From: Saprospiraceae bacterium
Lineage (GTDB): Bacteria; Bacteroidota; Bacteroidia; Chitinophagales; Saprospiraceae
DNA: 64,000 nucleotides
Direction of reading: 5' to 3'
Assembly: GCA_016710115.1 (NCBI GenBank)
Contig: JADJLN010000024.1
Span: 1-64,000, forward strand
Shown: piece by piece, positions 8,865 through 17,985 of the stretch
Layout: each line of letters opens with the position of its first letter
Position numbering within the stretch: the stretch's first letter is position 1
Notes under the pieces: generated by a model
Databases searched by the model: none
Seen by the model: only the letters and a program-made list of their open reading frames with translations
What the model was told of the DNA's origin: nothing
Made by a program: the position numbers and the translations under genes

Positions 8865-9729
8865 ATGAAATCCATTTTTCTAATTCTCTTTATCACATCT
8901 TCGTATATAGTAAACGGATAGCAGTTCTCGTTTCAAACGTTCTTTACTGATGCAGTCGGCAATAAAGCCACCATTACTTTGGGATATGATATTGCTGCCA
9001 CTGACAGTATTGACGTTTCTCTGGGCAAGTAAATATTATCAGCATACCACACAAAGCTGAGCTTGATGTTCGAATTTCAAACGAATGGTATAACAGAACG
9101 TGGCTTGGAGTTCCCGGAACTTACCACACGAAGAGGCAAATCATAGATTATTCTTGTATGAATTTCTCTTATTCAAATATTCAGACAGTTGATATTCTTA
9201 CCAAGAACTGGCCGGTAACTGTTACATGGGATAACTCATTGTTTAAAGACAGTTGTAAGTTGGGAGCGTGTTTACTAGTGTCAATCCCGGTGGTTGGTGG
9301 GACACCACCAGTCCAAGTAATTTGTATCAGCAAATTATGTCAATGAATGATTCCGCAACCTTCACATCCAATGCATCAAATTGGTATAATGAAAATTACA
9401 GTTACATACATGATTCCGATACAATTCCGGTTTTTTGGCAGGCCATTGCTCCTGAGTGGATACTTAAAACAACTATAAGTGAACATGCCCAACCACAACT
9501 TTCCGTCAAGGCGTATCCGAATCCCTTTTCGCAACAATTGACTTTTTCACTGTCGGATGACGCACAAACCACTGTTTCTGTTTGTAGCCTACTTGGACAG
9601 CAAGAATGGCAGTATACATTTACGAACACCATTACAATTGACACAAACCATCTTGAAGAAGGCATTTACTATTATATGTTACAAAACGACAAAGGGATAA
9701 TTAAAACAGGAAAAATAGTGAAGAAATGA
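8865..9729 (+). pseudogene. Disrupted secreted protein with T9SS sorting domain
   Basis: ATG 8865 begins a signal peptide (MKSIFLILFITSSYIVNG). An in-frame TAG at 8919-8921 follows, then readable sequence (QFSFQTFFTDAVGNKATITL) up to TAA 9030-9032. It continues in a second frame (about 9033-9260) and a third (about 9260-9729). The third ends in a classic T9SS type A tail: KAYPNPFSQQLTF, then VCSLLGQ, then GIYYYMLQNDKGIIKTGKI. Intact length would be near 288 residues. The DNA is visibly more AT-rich than neighbouring genes. With at least two stops and two frame changes in under 900 bases, this is more likely true decay than the single-indel genes elsewhere, though sequencing error may contribute. 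Function beyond secretion is unknown. Confidence 0.6.
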
Positions 9730-9890
9730 TAGCCTGTTTATTAGTCACTTGGAGCGCCTTCATGTAAGGTGGGTAGACTGGGACAAAATAAGGGTGAGGC
9801 TTCTTCGTTCATTTAGTGTTTACCAGAAAGTGTTTTTTTTGGTCTGTTTGGAAACAAGCCTGAACATGTTGACTTAAAAAAAACAATCAA

Positions 9891-10496
9891 ATGAAAACTA
9901 ACACCTTATTCCTTACTTCTGCCCTCCTTTTGGTGTCCCTTGATATCATCAGTCAACGAGACCGTGCAACTGATTTCATGGTTCTGCACAACTGGAGTGG
10001 GGTTGGCCGGGATATTGAGCTAGGTGTGGATCAGTATCTGGGCAATCATATTGTACATGTCGGTCTGGCCTGTTTTCAGAATGATGCGCTGCCAGGCCAG
10101 GCGGATCACAAGCGATATTTCAGAGCCAGTGATATGGGAGAGAAACTTGGATTGAATCTGGGTTACAAAAGGAGTCTGAGCATTCATCAATCCGATATAG
10201 AATTGCTGCCTAAATTCGAGGTTCAGATATTTCGAATGGGGACGGTTTATCGGGTGGGAGACAATTTTATGTTTGGCAATAGGCAGTATTCATATAATAC
10301 TTCCATTGGATTGGATGGAAAGGTCAGGCTATACAAAAGCTTGTATCTGGTTGGTGGTGTGGAGGGTGGTGTACTTGTCAGGAGTTTAGGTGGCAAGTTT
10401 TTTCATAAAATAAGTGATTGGGGCTCCCAGGATTGGCAACTGAATGCAAATTTTTCTGCCGGTTTGCTGTACAGGATCAGAAGAGACACGGACTAA
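9891..10496 (+). CDS. Hypothetical secreted protein, beta-barrel-like
   Basis: 201 residues, frame intact. The N-terminus is a signal peptide (MKTNTLFLTSALLLVSLDIIS, cleaved near residue 21). The rest alternates hydrophobic and polar residues with many Gly and aromatic residues (LGLNLGYKRSL, YNTSIGLDGKVRLYKSLYLVGGVEGGVL, LNANFSAGLLYRIRR), as in small outer-membrane beta-barrels. It ends in RIRRDTD, without the usual terminal aromatic residue and without a T9SS tail. I do not recognise the family. AT-rich composition and position beside the broken T9SS gene suggest both belong to a recently acquired stretch. Confidence 0.6.
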   Translation: MKTNTLFLTSALLLVSLDIISQRDRATDFMVLHNWSGVGRDIELGVDQYLGNHIVHVGLACFQNDALPGQADHKRYFRASDMGEKLGLNLGYKRSLSIHQSDIELLPKFEVQIFRMGTVYRVGDNFMFGNRQYSYNTSIGLDGKVRLYKSLYLVGGVEGGVLVRSLGGKFFHKISDWGSQDWQLNANFSAGLLYRIRRDTD

Positions 10497-10711
10497 AGCA
10501 TATCTGGAGTCAGTTATTGATTCTTGAGAGATTGTTTTCTTCGGATCGGCCTCGTCAATTTCTGTTTGACTTTGACCCAAACTGCTTTCTGAACGGACAA
10601 CTTGCCAGCAAAGAACCTCTTACATGATAGAATGGTCAGCAATCAGGAGTATACTGAAGCAACAGCTGTCCTCCTCTTCCCCCATTTGATCCTAGTCCGC
10701 TGGCAACCTCT

Positions 10712-10719
10712 TACCTTTG
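10712..10719 (+). promoter_or_regulatory. -7 box of the lpxK operon
   Basis: TACCTTTG lies 7 bases before the ATG at 10726, and TTTG at 10685-10688 is a candidate -33 element. Transcription would begin at or within a few bases of the start codon, giving a leaderless or nearly leaderless mRNA. The TTG inside this box (10717) is an in-frame start by sequence only and is rejected. Confidence 0.65.
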
Positions 10720-10725
10720 GGAATC

Positions 10726-11796
10726 ATGGTCCAGGAACTGCTGCTCCGAATCCTGCTTGCTCCCTTTTCCCTCCTCTACGGTCTGGGGGTCAGCCTGCGC
10801 AACCTCACCTATCGCCTGGGCATGGTGCGGCCCGTACGGTTTGATCTGCCCGTGGTTTCGGTGGGCAACCTCTCGGTGGGCGGCACGGGCAAAACACCGC
10901 ATATCGAATACCTGATCGTCCTGCTGGGCGACTATCTGGAACTGGCGGTGTTGAGCCGGGGATACCAGCGCAAAACGCATGGGTTTCATTATGTCCAACG
11001 GTCCAGCACGGCCCGGGATGTGGGCGACGAACCCCTGCAGTTCAAACTCAAATATCCCGATATCACCGTGGCGGTATCCGAAAGCCGCAGCCTGGCTATC
11101 CCGCAAATGGTGATGGATCAACCCGGCCTCCAGCTTATTCTGCTGGATGATGCCTTCCAGCATCGGTCTGTCGAACCGGCGCTGCACATCATGCTCACCG
11201 AATACGCCCGCCTGTTTACCCGCGATTTTCTGTTGCCATCCGGTCGTCTGCGCGAATGGCGGTCGGCCTACCTGCGGGCACACCAGATCATCGTGACCAA
11301 ATGCCCGGATGAGTTGACGCCTCAGGAGGCAGAACAGATCCGCAAGGAGATCGACCCCGCCCCCCATCAGGAGGTGTACTTCAGCAAATTCAGGTACGGT
11401 ACGCCCTATCGCCTGTTTGGACCACAGGAACGGCTGCCGCTGACCTCCTCGGTCAATGTCCTGCTCATCAGTGCCATCGCCAATACGGATTATCTGATGG
11501 ATTATCTGGAGAACAGGGTGGGAATGCTGGATGGCATGCCCTTCGAAGACCACCATTACTTCACACCGAACGAGATGGACCAGATGTTGCTGCGATTCAA
11601 CCAGCTGCCCGATGATCAACCCCGGATCATCCTGTCAACAGAAAAGGATGCCACCCGACTGGCACTGCATGCCCACTGGCTCCAGAAACATCAATTGCCC
11701 GTTTTCATCCTGCCTGTGGCCGTTGAGTTTCTCTTCGACCAGGGCCCTGCATTCAACGAGAAAATGAAGGCGTTCCTGCTTGCGTTTGAATCCTGA
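10726..11796 (+). CDS. lpxK: Tetraacyldisaccharide 4'-kinase
   Basis: LpxK phosphorylates the 4' position of the lipid A disaccharide precursor at the inner membrane, the sixth step of lipid A synthesis. The 356-residue protein starts with a hydrophobic anchor (LLLRILLAPFSLLYGLGV). It carries the P-loop in VVSVGNLSVGGTGKTPH at about residues 43-59 and the family motifs VLSRGYQRKT, DVGDEPLQ, LILLDDAFQHR and LLPSGRLREW. The frame is intact. It heads an operon with an acyltransferase, a glycosyltransferase and an ECF sigma factor, joined by short gaps or ATGA overlaps. Confidence 0.95.
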   Translation: MVQELLLRILLAPFSLLYGLGVSLRNLTYRLGMVRPVRFDLPVVSVGNLSVGGTGKTPHIEYLIVLLGDYLELAVLSRGYQRKTHGFHYVQRSSTARDVGDEPLQFKLKYPDITVAVSESRSLAIPQMVMDQPGLQLILLDDAFQHRSVEPALHIMLTEYARLFTRDFLLPSGRLREWRSAYLRAHQIIVTKCPDELTPQEAEQIRKEIDPAPHQEVYFSKFRYGTPYRLFGPQERLPLTSSVNVLLISAIANTDYLMDYLENRVGMLDGMPFEDHHYFTPNEMDQMLLRFNQLPDDQPRIILSTEKDATRLALHAHWLQKHQLPVFILPVAVEFLFDQGPAFNEKMKAFLLAFES

Positions 11797-11808
11797 TCCG
11801 ACGGTGTG

Positions 11809-13058
11809 ATGAATCCTGTGTTAACCCTGGTATACTCCATCCTGTACACCCTGGTGAAAACCGGACTGGAATTGTATTACCGGATCGAACCACCCCACGG
11901 GTTACCCGAAAAGGAGCCGGATGGCCCCCTCATCATTCTGGGCAATCATCCCAACGCGCTGATTGACCCCTTCATGGTGGTGTCCCGCTTGAAACGACCC
12001 GTTTTTTTTCTGGGGAATGCCAGCCTGTTCAAGCACTGGTTTGCCAACTGGTTTCTCAACACCTTCTTCTGTATTCCCATCGAGCGGCCCAAGGATGTGG
12101 GGGGGCGACCCATCGATAATGCGCAGGCCTTCCAAAGAAGTCGCCAGCATCTGCTGCAGGGTGGTGCACTGTATATCGCACCGGAAGGGACCTCCGAGCG
12201 GGAATACCGACTCAGGCCGATCAAAACCGGTGCAGCGCGCATCGCCCTGGATGTTCTCCAGGCCGATCCAACTCAGAGAATGAGTTTTCTTCTGGGAGGG
12301 ATTACCTATCAGGAACATCCAGCGTTTCGCAGTCGGGTTTCACTGCGCTTCGATCATTGCGAAATCAGCGTTTCAGACCTTCCCGGGCCTGTGGATGACT
12401 GGTCGACCGTCGAATGGCTGACCCGCCTGCTGGAGGACAAAATACAGGCCCTGCTGCTGCACAGCGAACCGGAGATCGACCACCAACTGATGCGTTGCAC
12501 CCGGCTCCTGCAACCCGGCCTGGCAGGGCCCAATTGGCGGGACGACATCTACGCGATCCTGAAATGCCTCCGGCAGATGGGTGCCCGGTCAGAATCCGTC
12601 GTTTCGGCCCTGTCAGCCTGCATGGCTGAGAAACAACTGACAAAAGTAGATCCCCAATGGACAGACCAGCGAGAGCATACAGGACGTTTGATCCTGCTCC
12701 CCATCGTGGCCCTTATCCTCGTCCACTACCTGTTCATCTATGGATTGCCGGAATTCCTCAAACGATCACTCCATCTGCATCCGGTGTACGATGCGACCGT
12801 GCGCTTTCTGGGTGGTCTGATCGGATACCTGATCGGGGTGCCCCTGTTGTGGTGGGCAATGCACTGGGTCATGCCCGGTGTTGAATATCGGATCATCTGG
12901 TTGGTGGTGGTTCTTGCTTTGGGTCCCTGGGCCTGGCAGGAAATGCTGTTTTTCAACGGTGCCGGCACTGGTGGGCATTCCGGCGTGCTGCACGGGATAC
13001 CGGCTGGCTGAACCGTTTTCACGCCTCATTGGCACCCCTGACAGGCCAGGTTGTATGA
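11809..13058 (+). CDS. PlsC-family acyltransferase with C-terminal membrane segments (one frame break)
   Basis: The N-terminal half is a PlsC-type acyltransferase: NHPNALIDPF at about residues 44-53 is the HX4D catalytic motif in NHxxxxD form (N-H-P-N-A-L-I-D), with FLGNASLF and YIAPEGTSERE as later acceptor-binding blocks. The C-terminal half has at least two membrane segments (LILLPIVALILVHYLFIYG, then IIWLVVVLALGPWAW). The family transfers acyl chains to phospholipid or related precursors; the exact acceptor is unknown. One missing base near 12951-12957 breaks the frame. The restored tail reads RHWWAFRRAARDTGWLNRFH and ends with a TGA overlapping the next ATG (ATGA at 13055). The GTG at 11806 is a possible alternative start. 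Confidence 0.8.
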
Positions 13059-14167
13059 TCACCTGGAGTGTGATCGGATGGGTGATGGCATGGGGTTCAT
13101 TGGGTATCCAGACGCTCTTCTGGATGGTGATCTACCGCCGCGTAGGGAACTGGCAAGGCAAACAGGAAGAGGAGCCAGGTGTTGGTAAACCGGTGTCGGT
13201 CATCATCTGTGCCCGCAATGAGGCCGAGAATCTGAAAAAACACCTGCCCCGTTTCCTAAACCAAACCGACCGTTCACTGGAAATAATGGTGGTCGACGAT
13301 AACTCAACCGACCACACAGGTGCAGTTCTATTGTCCATGCCAGGGTCGTTAGTGACCTTTACCACTGTAATCGCGCCGCCAAAACCTGCACAATGGAAAG
13401 GCAAAAAGTGGCCACTGGAGTGTGGGATACGGCACGCGAGACACGACGTTCTTTTACTGACTGATGCCGACGGTGAACCGGCAAGTGAACATTGGGAAAA
13501 AAAGATGACCGAGAAAATCGGGAATCAAACCCAGATCGTTCTCGGGTATGCGCCCTACAGACGCAGACCCGGATGGCTCAACCGTCTGATCCGATTCGAA
13601 ACCGCCTGGACGGCCATTCAATACCTTGGATGGGCGCTGGCGGGCCACCCCTATATGGGCGTGGGACGAAATCTGGCCTACACGAAGGAACTCTTCATGA
13701 AGGCCGGCGGACTGGCCCGGCACGCTCATTTGCCCGGAGGTGATGACGACCTGTTTGTACAGGAAGCAGCCAACGGAACAAATACCCGCGTACAACTGGA
13801 TCCATCTGCATTCGTTTTTTCCGAACCGGAATCCACCTGGGCCGATTGGCTGCGACAGAAACAACGTCACCTCAGTACGAGTTGGCGGTACAAACGCAAA
13901 ACGCAGCTTCTTCTCGGCCTTCACGCGGCCAGCCTCCTCCTCTTCTATCCGGGGTTGTGGCTGACCGGCGGACCGGGGTGGATCATCCTGCTGCTGATTC
14001 TGGTGCGTTGGGCCGGACTCCGCTGGTGGATGGGTCGCTCCCTGCAAAGGCTGGGAGAACATGACCTGATCGCCTGGATCCCCGTTCTCGACACACTCTA
14101 TCTCGGATACCTGGTCGTGATGACCACCTTAAACGTAAACTACCAAAAGCCAAGGACATGGAAATGA
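13055..14167 (+). CDS. Membrane-bound family 2 glycosyltransferase
   Basis: 370 residues. An N-terminal membrane helix (WVMAWGSLGIQTLFWMVIY) is followed by a GT2 domain: VSVIICARNEAENL at about residues 48-61, VVDDNSTDHT at about 78-87, the metal-binding DxD in LLTDADGEP, GGDDDLF, and the acceptor-site motif QKQRHLS. Two C-terminal membrane helices follow. The enzyme uses a nucleotide sugar at the inner face of the membrane; donor and acceptor are unknown. The start ATG overlaps the acyltransferase stop, and the stop overlaps the sigma factor start. Placement in the lpxK operon suggests an envelope glycolipid. Confidence 0.85.
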   Translation: MITWSVIGWVMAWGSLGIQTLFWMVIYRRVGNWQGKQEEEPGVGKPVSVIICARNEAENLKKHLPRFLNQTDRSLEIMVVDDNSTDHTGAVLLSMPGSLVTFTTVIAPPKPAQWKGKKWPLECGIRHARHDVLLLTDADGEPASEHWEKKMTEKIGNQTQIVLGYAPYRRRPGWLNRLIRFETAWTAIQYLGWALAGHPYMGVGRNLAYTKELFMKAGGLARHAHLPGGDDDLFVQEAANGTNTRVQLDPSAFVFSEPESTWADWLRQKQRHLSTSWRYKRKTQLLLGLHAASLLLFYPGLWLTGGPGWIILLLILVRWAGLRWWMGRSLQRLGEHDLIAWIPVLDTLYLGYLVVMTTLNVNYQKPRTWK

Positions 14168-14790
14168 ATACACTCTCTCAAAAAGCCACAGAAGATTACA
14201 GCCTCGTTCTGAAAGCCATCGATGGCGATCAGAAAGCATTTGCCCAGCTGTTAAGCCGGTATCGTCAATCCGTTTTTCACGCCATCCTCAAGATGGTGCG
14301 CAACCGGGAAGACGCCGAGGATCTGACGTTGGAAGCGTTTGGGAAAGCCTTCAACAAATTGTCCAGCTACACACCAAACTACGCCTTCTCCACCTGGTTG
14401 TTCAAGATCGCGATCAATAACTGCATCGATTACATGCGGAAAAAGCGCCTCCATACACTCAGTCTGGATGAACCCATCGAAGCCGGAAGCAAACAGGACT
14501 TCTCCGAAATGGCCCGCTCCAATACCCGCGACCCGGAAGCTGAAATGATCCGCGAACAGCGCGTTGATGTCCTGCGCCAGATCATCGGTGGACTGAATGA
14601 CAAATACCGGCTGATGGTTGAGCTTCGGTATTACGAACAGCTGAGTTATGAAGAAATCGCATCAGAACTGGCAATTCCGTTAGGCACGGTCAAAGCACAA
14701 CTCTTCCGTGCCAAGCAACTGATGTCAGCTCAATTGCAGCGCCCGGGAGCAACTGCCTATGTCGATGTTCCCGCTTCTTTTGCAGCGTAA
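14164..14790 (+). CDS. ECF-type RNA polymerase sigma factor
   Basis: 208 residues, frame intact. Region 2 reads MVRNREDAEDLTLEAFGKAF, then YAFSTWLFKIAINNCIDYMRK. Region 4 reads YEQLSYEEIASELAIPLGTV followed by KAQLFRAKQLM, a helix-turn-helix that recognises the -35 region. No anti-sigma gene follows. The ATG at 14164 overlaps the glycosyltransferase stop as ATGA; ATG 14158 is an alternative two codons upstream. A sigma factor at the end of a lipid A/glycolipid operon suggests envelope-linked control, but its target promoters are unknown. Confidence 0.9.
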   Translation: MNTLSQKATEDYSLVLKAIDGDQKAFAQLLSRYRQSVFHAILKMVRNREDAEDLTLEAFGKAFNKLSSYTPNYAFSTWLFKIAINNCIDYMRKKRLHTLSLDEPIEAGSKQDFSEMARSNTRDPEAEMIREQRVDVLRQIIGGLNDKYRLMVELRYYEQLSYEEIASELAIPLGTVKAQLFRAKQLMSAQLQRPGATAYVDVPASFAA

Positions 14791-14905
14791 AATATCCCGT
14801 TCCGCACACCTGTTTCTGTGCTGAATCCTCTCCGAGACACCCTGTTTTTGTGTCCCGGTTCAAATCCCAAGTCACCGGTTTTATAATCCTGTGAAAATGC
14901 CTTGA

Positions 14906-14957
14906 GCACCGGAATTGCCGCCCAGCAGCTGCAATCTCCGGTGCACAGGTTGTTTTT
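14906..14957 (+). terminator. Probable terminator of the lpxK-sigma operon
   Basis: GCACCGGAATTGC (14906-14918) pairs with GCAAT-C-TCCGGTGC (14931-14944) in a 13-bp stem with one bulged C. A TTTTT run follows at 14953-14957, about 8 bases after the stem, which is further than ideal. Confidence 0.5.
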
Positions 14958-14959
14958 GG

Positions 14960-15300
14960 AGGTTGGGAGGAGGAAGGTTATGAGGTTATGAGTAAAGTTG
15001 AGTTTGAAAATTACCTGGACTCTATCTTCATCATATCTACATATTTTGCAAGTGAGGATCATTCCTTTGCCTGGAGCTCCCCTCTCCTTGACAAAGGAGA
15101 GGGGCTGGAGGTGCTTGCCCGCCGAAGGAGGGAGGTTAACGAAAGGGCCGAATCCAGTATATCTCTTAAAATACATCGGAGGTTATGCTTGCCCGCCAGA
15201 GCTTTGGCCCCGACCCCGAGTACTCGGGGGTGTGGGAGGTTTTGAGGAGGGAGGAATTGCCGTGGAACAAATCCCAGGTCACAAATTCGAAACATCCGAA
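14960..15300. repeat. Mosaic of intergenic repeat elements before rsmG
   Basis: Contains GGTTATGAGG units (14975-14992). A palindromic CTCCCCTCTCCTTGACAAAG / GAGAGGGG element lies at 15077-15112 (relative of 5105-5165). A GCCCGCCAGAGC element with palindromic CCCCGAGTACTCGGGG lies at about 15189-15232 (relative of 7965-8020). No coding potential is seen from 14791 to 15416 apart from these. Confidence 0.6.
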
Positions 15301-15416
15301 TGTCTATAAAGGGGTGCCCTCATGCGGTGATTGTAAGTAAATGATGAAAGCGGCTGCTGAACACGACGGATGGATTTGGCCTTTGAAAGCCCTACCTTCG
15401 CGGTCATACATAGTGC

Positions 15417-16049
15417 ATGCAGGTCATCCTCGATCATTTCCCCTATCTCACGCCAGAACAACAGGCCCAATTCGCCCAACTGGACGAGTTGTACCGCCTG
15501 TGGAATGCCCGGATCAATGTGATCTCACGCAAGGACATTGACAACCTCTACACGCACCATGTCCTGCATTCCCTGGCCATTGCCAAATTTGTCCAGTTCG
15601 AGCCAGACACACAGATCGTCGATCTCGGCACAGGGGGCGGATTCCCGGGTATTCCCCTGGCCATCCTCTTCCCGGAAGTCTCCTTCACCATGATCGATGG
15701 CACCCGCAATAAGATCACTGTGGTTGAGAGGCGGTAGCTGAAGGATTGGGCCTCACCAATGTGCTGCCTCTTGCCGTCCGGGCAGAAGAGCACAAGGGCA
15801 AGTATGATTTTGTCGTAACGCGAGCCGTCGCAGAATTGAGTCTGCTGGTCCGCTGGTCCGAGCGGCTTCTTCCAGCACAAACGTCAGCTCCACGCCATTC
15901 CCAACGGGCTGATCGCCCTGAAGGGTGGCCAGGTCAAACAGGAGATGAAGGGGCTTCCCCGGAAGATGTCCGTGGAAACAGAGCCCATCTCTACCTGGTT
16001 TAAAGACCCCTGGTTTGAAGAGAAGTCGCTGGTGTGGGTGCAGGCCTGA
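15417..16049 (+). CDS. rsmG: 16S rRNA (guanine-527-N7)-methyltransferase (two frame breaks)
   Basis: RsmG uses S-adenosylmethionine to methylate G527 of 16S rRNA. The N-terminal part contains the family segments WNARINVISRKDIDNLYTHH and IVDLGTGGGFPGIPLAI (SAM-binding glycine loop) and MIDGTRNK. The frame breaks near 15725-15730; removing the extra AG restores VVEAVAEGLGLTN. It breaks again near 15866-15874, after which IPNGLIALKGGQ and the C-terminal end TWFKDPWFEEKSLVWVQA read to TGA 16047-16049. The reconstructed length of about 210 residues is normal for the family. The gene is conserved in nearly all bacteria, which argues for sequence errors rather than decay. Confidence 0.85.
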
Positions 16050-16061
16050 GTGTGTTGGAAT

Positions 16062-16240
16062 ATCCTCATTCCTGGTTCCTCGTTCCTGATTCCTCATTCC
16101 TCGTTCCTGATTCCTGATTCCTCATTCCTCGTTCCTGATTCCTCATTCCTCATTCCTCAGTTCCTGATGGTCTTCGGCGTTCGGCGTTCGGCGTTCGGTC
16201 TTCGGCGTTCGGTCTTCGGCGTTCGGTCCGATTTCCGACT
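16062..16240. repeat. Low-complexity repeats TTCCTCATTCCTGA and GTTCGGC
   Basis: About ten imperfect copies of ATTCCTSATTCCT (16065-16165) are followed by GTTCGGC/GTCTTCGGC copies (16170-16225). A CCTGCCTACCGGCAGGCAGG palindrome lies just after, at about 16251-16270. Confidence 0.75.
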
Positions 16241-16292
16241 TCCGCCTTCCCTGCCTACCGGCAGGCAGGCGATTTTTCATTTCCTCTTTGCA

Positions 16293-16609
16293 AACCTAAG
16301 GGCCTTCTGCACGAAGCGAGATGCTCTAATGGATTACAGATCATCGTCTCTCCACACTCCACTCTCTACTCTCCACACCTTTCGCCTTCCTCGTTGTTAA
16401 CCTAAGGGCCGTCAACACGAAGCGTGATGCTCAAATGGAGTACAGATCTTCTCTCCACACTCCACTCTCTACTCTCCACACCTTCCGCCTTCCCCCTTCC
16501 TCGTTGTTAACCTAAGGGCCCTCAACACGAAGCATGATGCTCAAATGGAGTACAGATCTTCTCTCCACACTCCACTCTCTACTCTCCACACCTTCCGCCT
16601 TCCCCCTTC
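16293..16609. repeat. Three tandem copies of a 106-110 bp repeat
   Basis: Copies begin AACCTAAGGGCC at 16293, 16399 and 16509. Each contains ACACGAAGCRTGATGCT, ATGGAKTACAGATC and CTCTCCACACTCCACTCTCT. Copies 2 and 3 are nearly identical and copy 1 has diverged more. No open frame spans the unit. Confidence 0.8.
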
Positions 16610-16643
16610 ATTATGACACAAAGATGACAGCCCGAATCTGCCG

Positions 16644-16651
16644 TATCTTTA
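16644..16651 (+). promoter_or_regulatory. Candidate -7 box of the HmuY-like gene
   Basis: TATCTTTA, one base off TAnnTTTG, lies 38 bases before the ATG at 16689. Confidence 0.4.
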
Positions 16652-16688
16652 GTCCTTGTCGATCTTTGTAACCACAATTGTCCATCAT

Positions 16689-17971
16689 ATGAAACACGTA
16701 TACTTTTTTAGCTTTCTCTTCCTCGCCACGACCTCGGTTCAGGCTCAGGTTTTTGTCGAACTGGCCTGTGGTGCCAACTATGCCGACCAGGCCTATTACC
16801 GCCTTTCAGACGATCAGACAACCACCCTGGCCAACACCAGCTGGGATCTGGCTTTTACAGCTGTCGGCTTTCAGGATGCCGGTATCCTGATTAATGAATC
16901 ATCTGCTTCCTCATTCACCACACCCTTGCCCGAACTGGAAGTGTACGCCGCCGGTGTAGAGTTTTTTGACGATTTTATTGATCCGGTATCACTGGTCGAT
17001 CGCCGGTACAATGCCGAGAAGGACTGGCTGAACGGTGCACTGAATACAGACAAGGACCCGATGAATCCGTTTGATTTCGGCTGGGGCCAGTACAATCCCA
17101 TGACCAACAAAGTGATCGGATCCAAGGTATGGGTCCTGAAACTGCGGAATGGCAACTATAAAAAGTTCATGGTCGATTCTGTCGTCCTGACCACATATTA
17201 CATCCGCTGGGCTGATATGGACGGAGCCAATCTCCAGACGTTGGCCATTGATAAAAACGATCACAAGGCCGCCGGATTTGCCTACCTGTCCATTCAGAAC
17301 AATCAGATCCTGTCCAACCCTCCTGCAGATTGGGATTTCTTCTGGGGCCGTCATACGACACCCCTGGATGATGGCAACGGCGGGATCATTGAATATATGG
17401 TCACCGGTGTACTCAGCGGACCCGGCATCCAGGTCGCCGAAGCAGATGGCGTGGACGTACTGGAAGTCGACTATGTGCTGGGCAACTATGCCGATTCGCT
17501 TTCTTCGGATCCCAACACCATCGGGAATGACTGGAAGTACTACGACTTTTCCACCGGTTGGAATATCGATTTTGATCGTGCCTATTTTGTCAAAACCCGG
17601 GACGAGCATATCTGGAAAGTCATCTTCGTCGACTTCGAAGGCAGTTCGACTGGTAATATGGTCTTTGAAAAGACCGACCTCGGCGTGATCAGCGCACTCC
17701 AACCTGTCCAACCATCATCCAACACCATCCAGGCTGGCCCTAACCCGGCCCGCCCCGGCGATCCCCTGATGGTGCAATGGACAGGTGAAGCCGGTCCAGC
17801 TGATTTTTCGCTGATTGATCTGCAAGGCCGCCGGGTGTGGTCAACCACGACACACCTGACGCCCGGATTTCAGCAGATCACCAACACCCCGACCAACTGG
17901 TGCCGGGCATGTATGTTCTGCAAGTCCGCGAGGGCAACGGGCTCTGGGTGGGTCAATGGGTCATCCGCTGA
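16689..17971 (+). CDS. HmuY-like secreted protein with T9SS sorting tail (one frame break)
   Basis: Signal peptide MKHVYFFSFLFLATTSVQAQ, then a long beta-rich domain that repeats the pattern of HmuY proteins (TSWDLAFTAVGFQDAGILIN; later NPPADWDFFWGR). It finishes with a T9SS-type tail (QAGPNPARPGDPL, FSLIDLQGRRVW). A missing C near 17893-17899 breaks the frame; the restored end is DQLVPGMYVLQVREGNGLWV and stops at TGA 17969-17971, 427 residues in all. HmuY proteins are surface haem-binding lipoproteins that feed a TonB-dependent receptor, and a TonB-dependent receptor gene starts 15 bases downstream. The haem role is inferred from resemblance and context; haem-ligand residues were not identified. 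ATG 16689 is chosen because it starts the signal peptide. Confidence 0.65.
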
Positions 17972-17985
17972 TCGAGACTTGCTCT

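Noticed and set aside
10711..11619. 302-codon open frame antisense to lpxK
   Set aside because: It is a shadow frame: the plus strand carries every LpxK motif and the antisense protein has no recognisable composition or start context.
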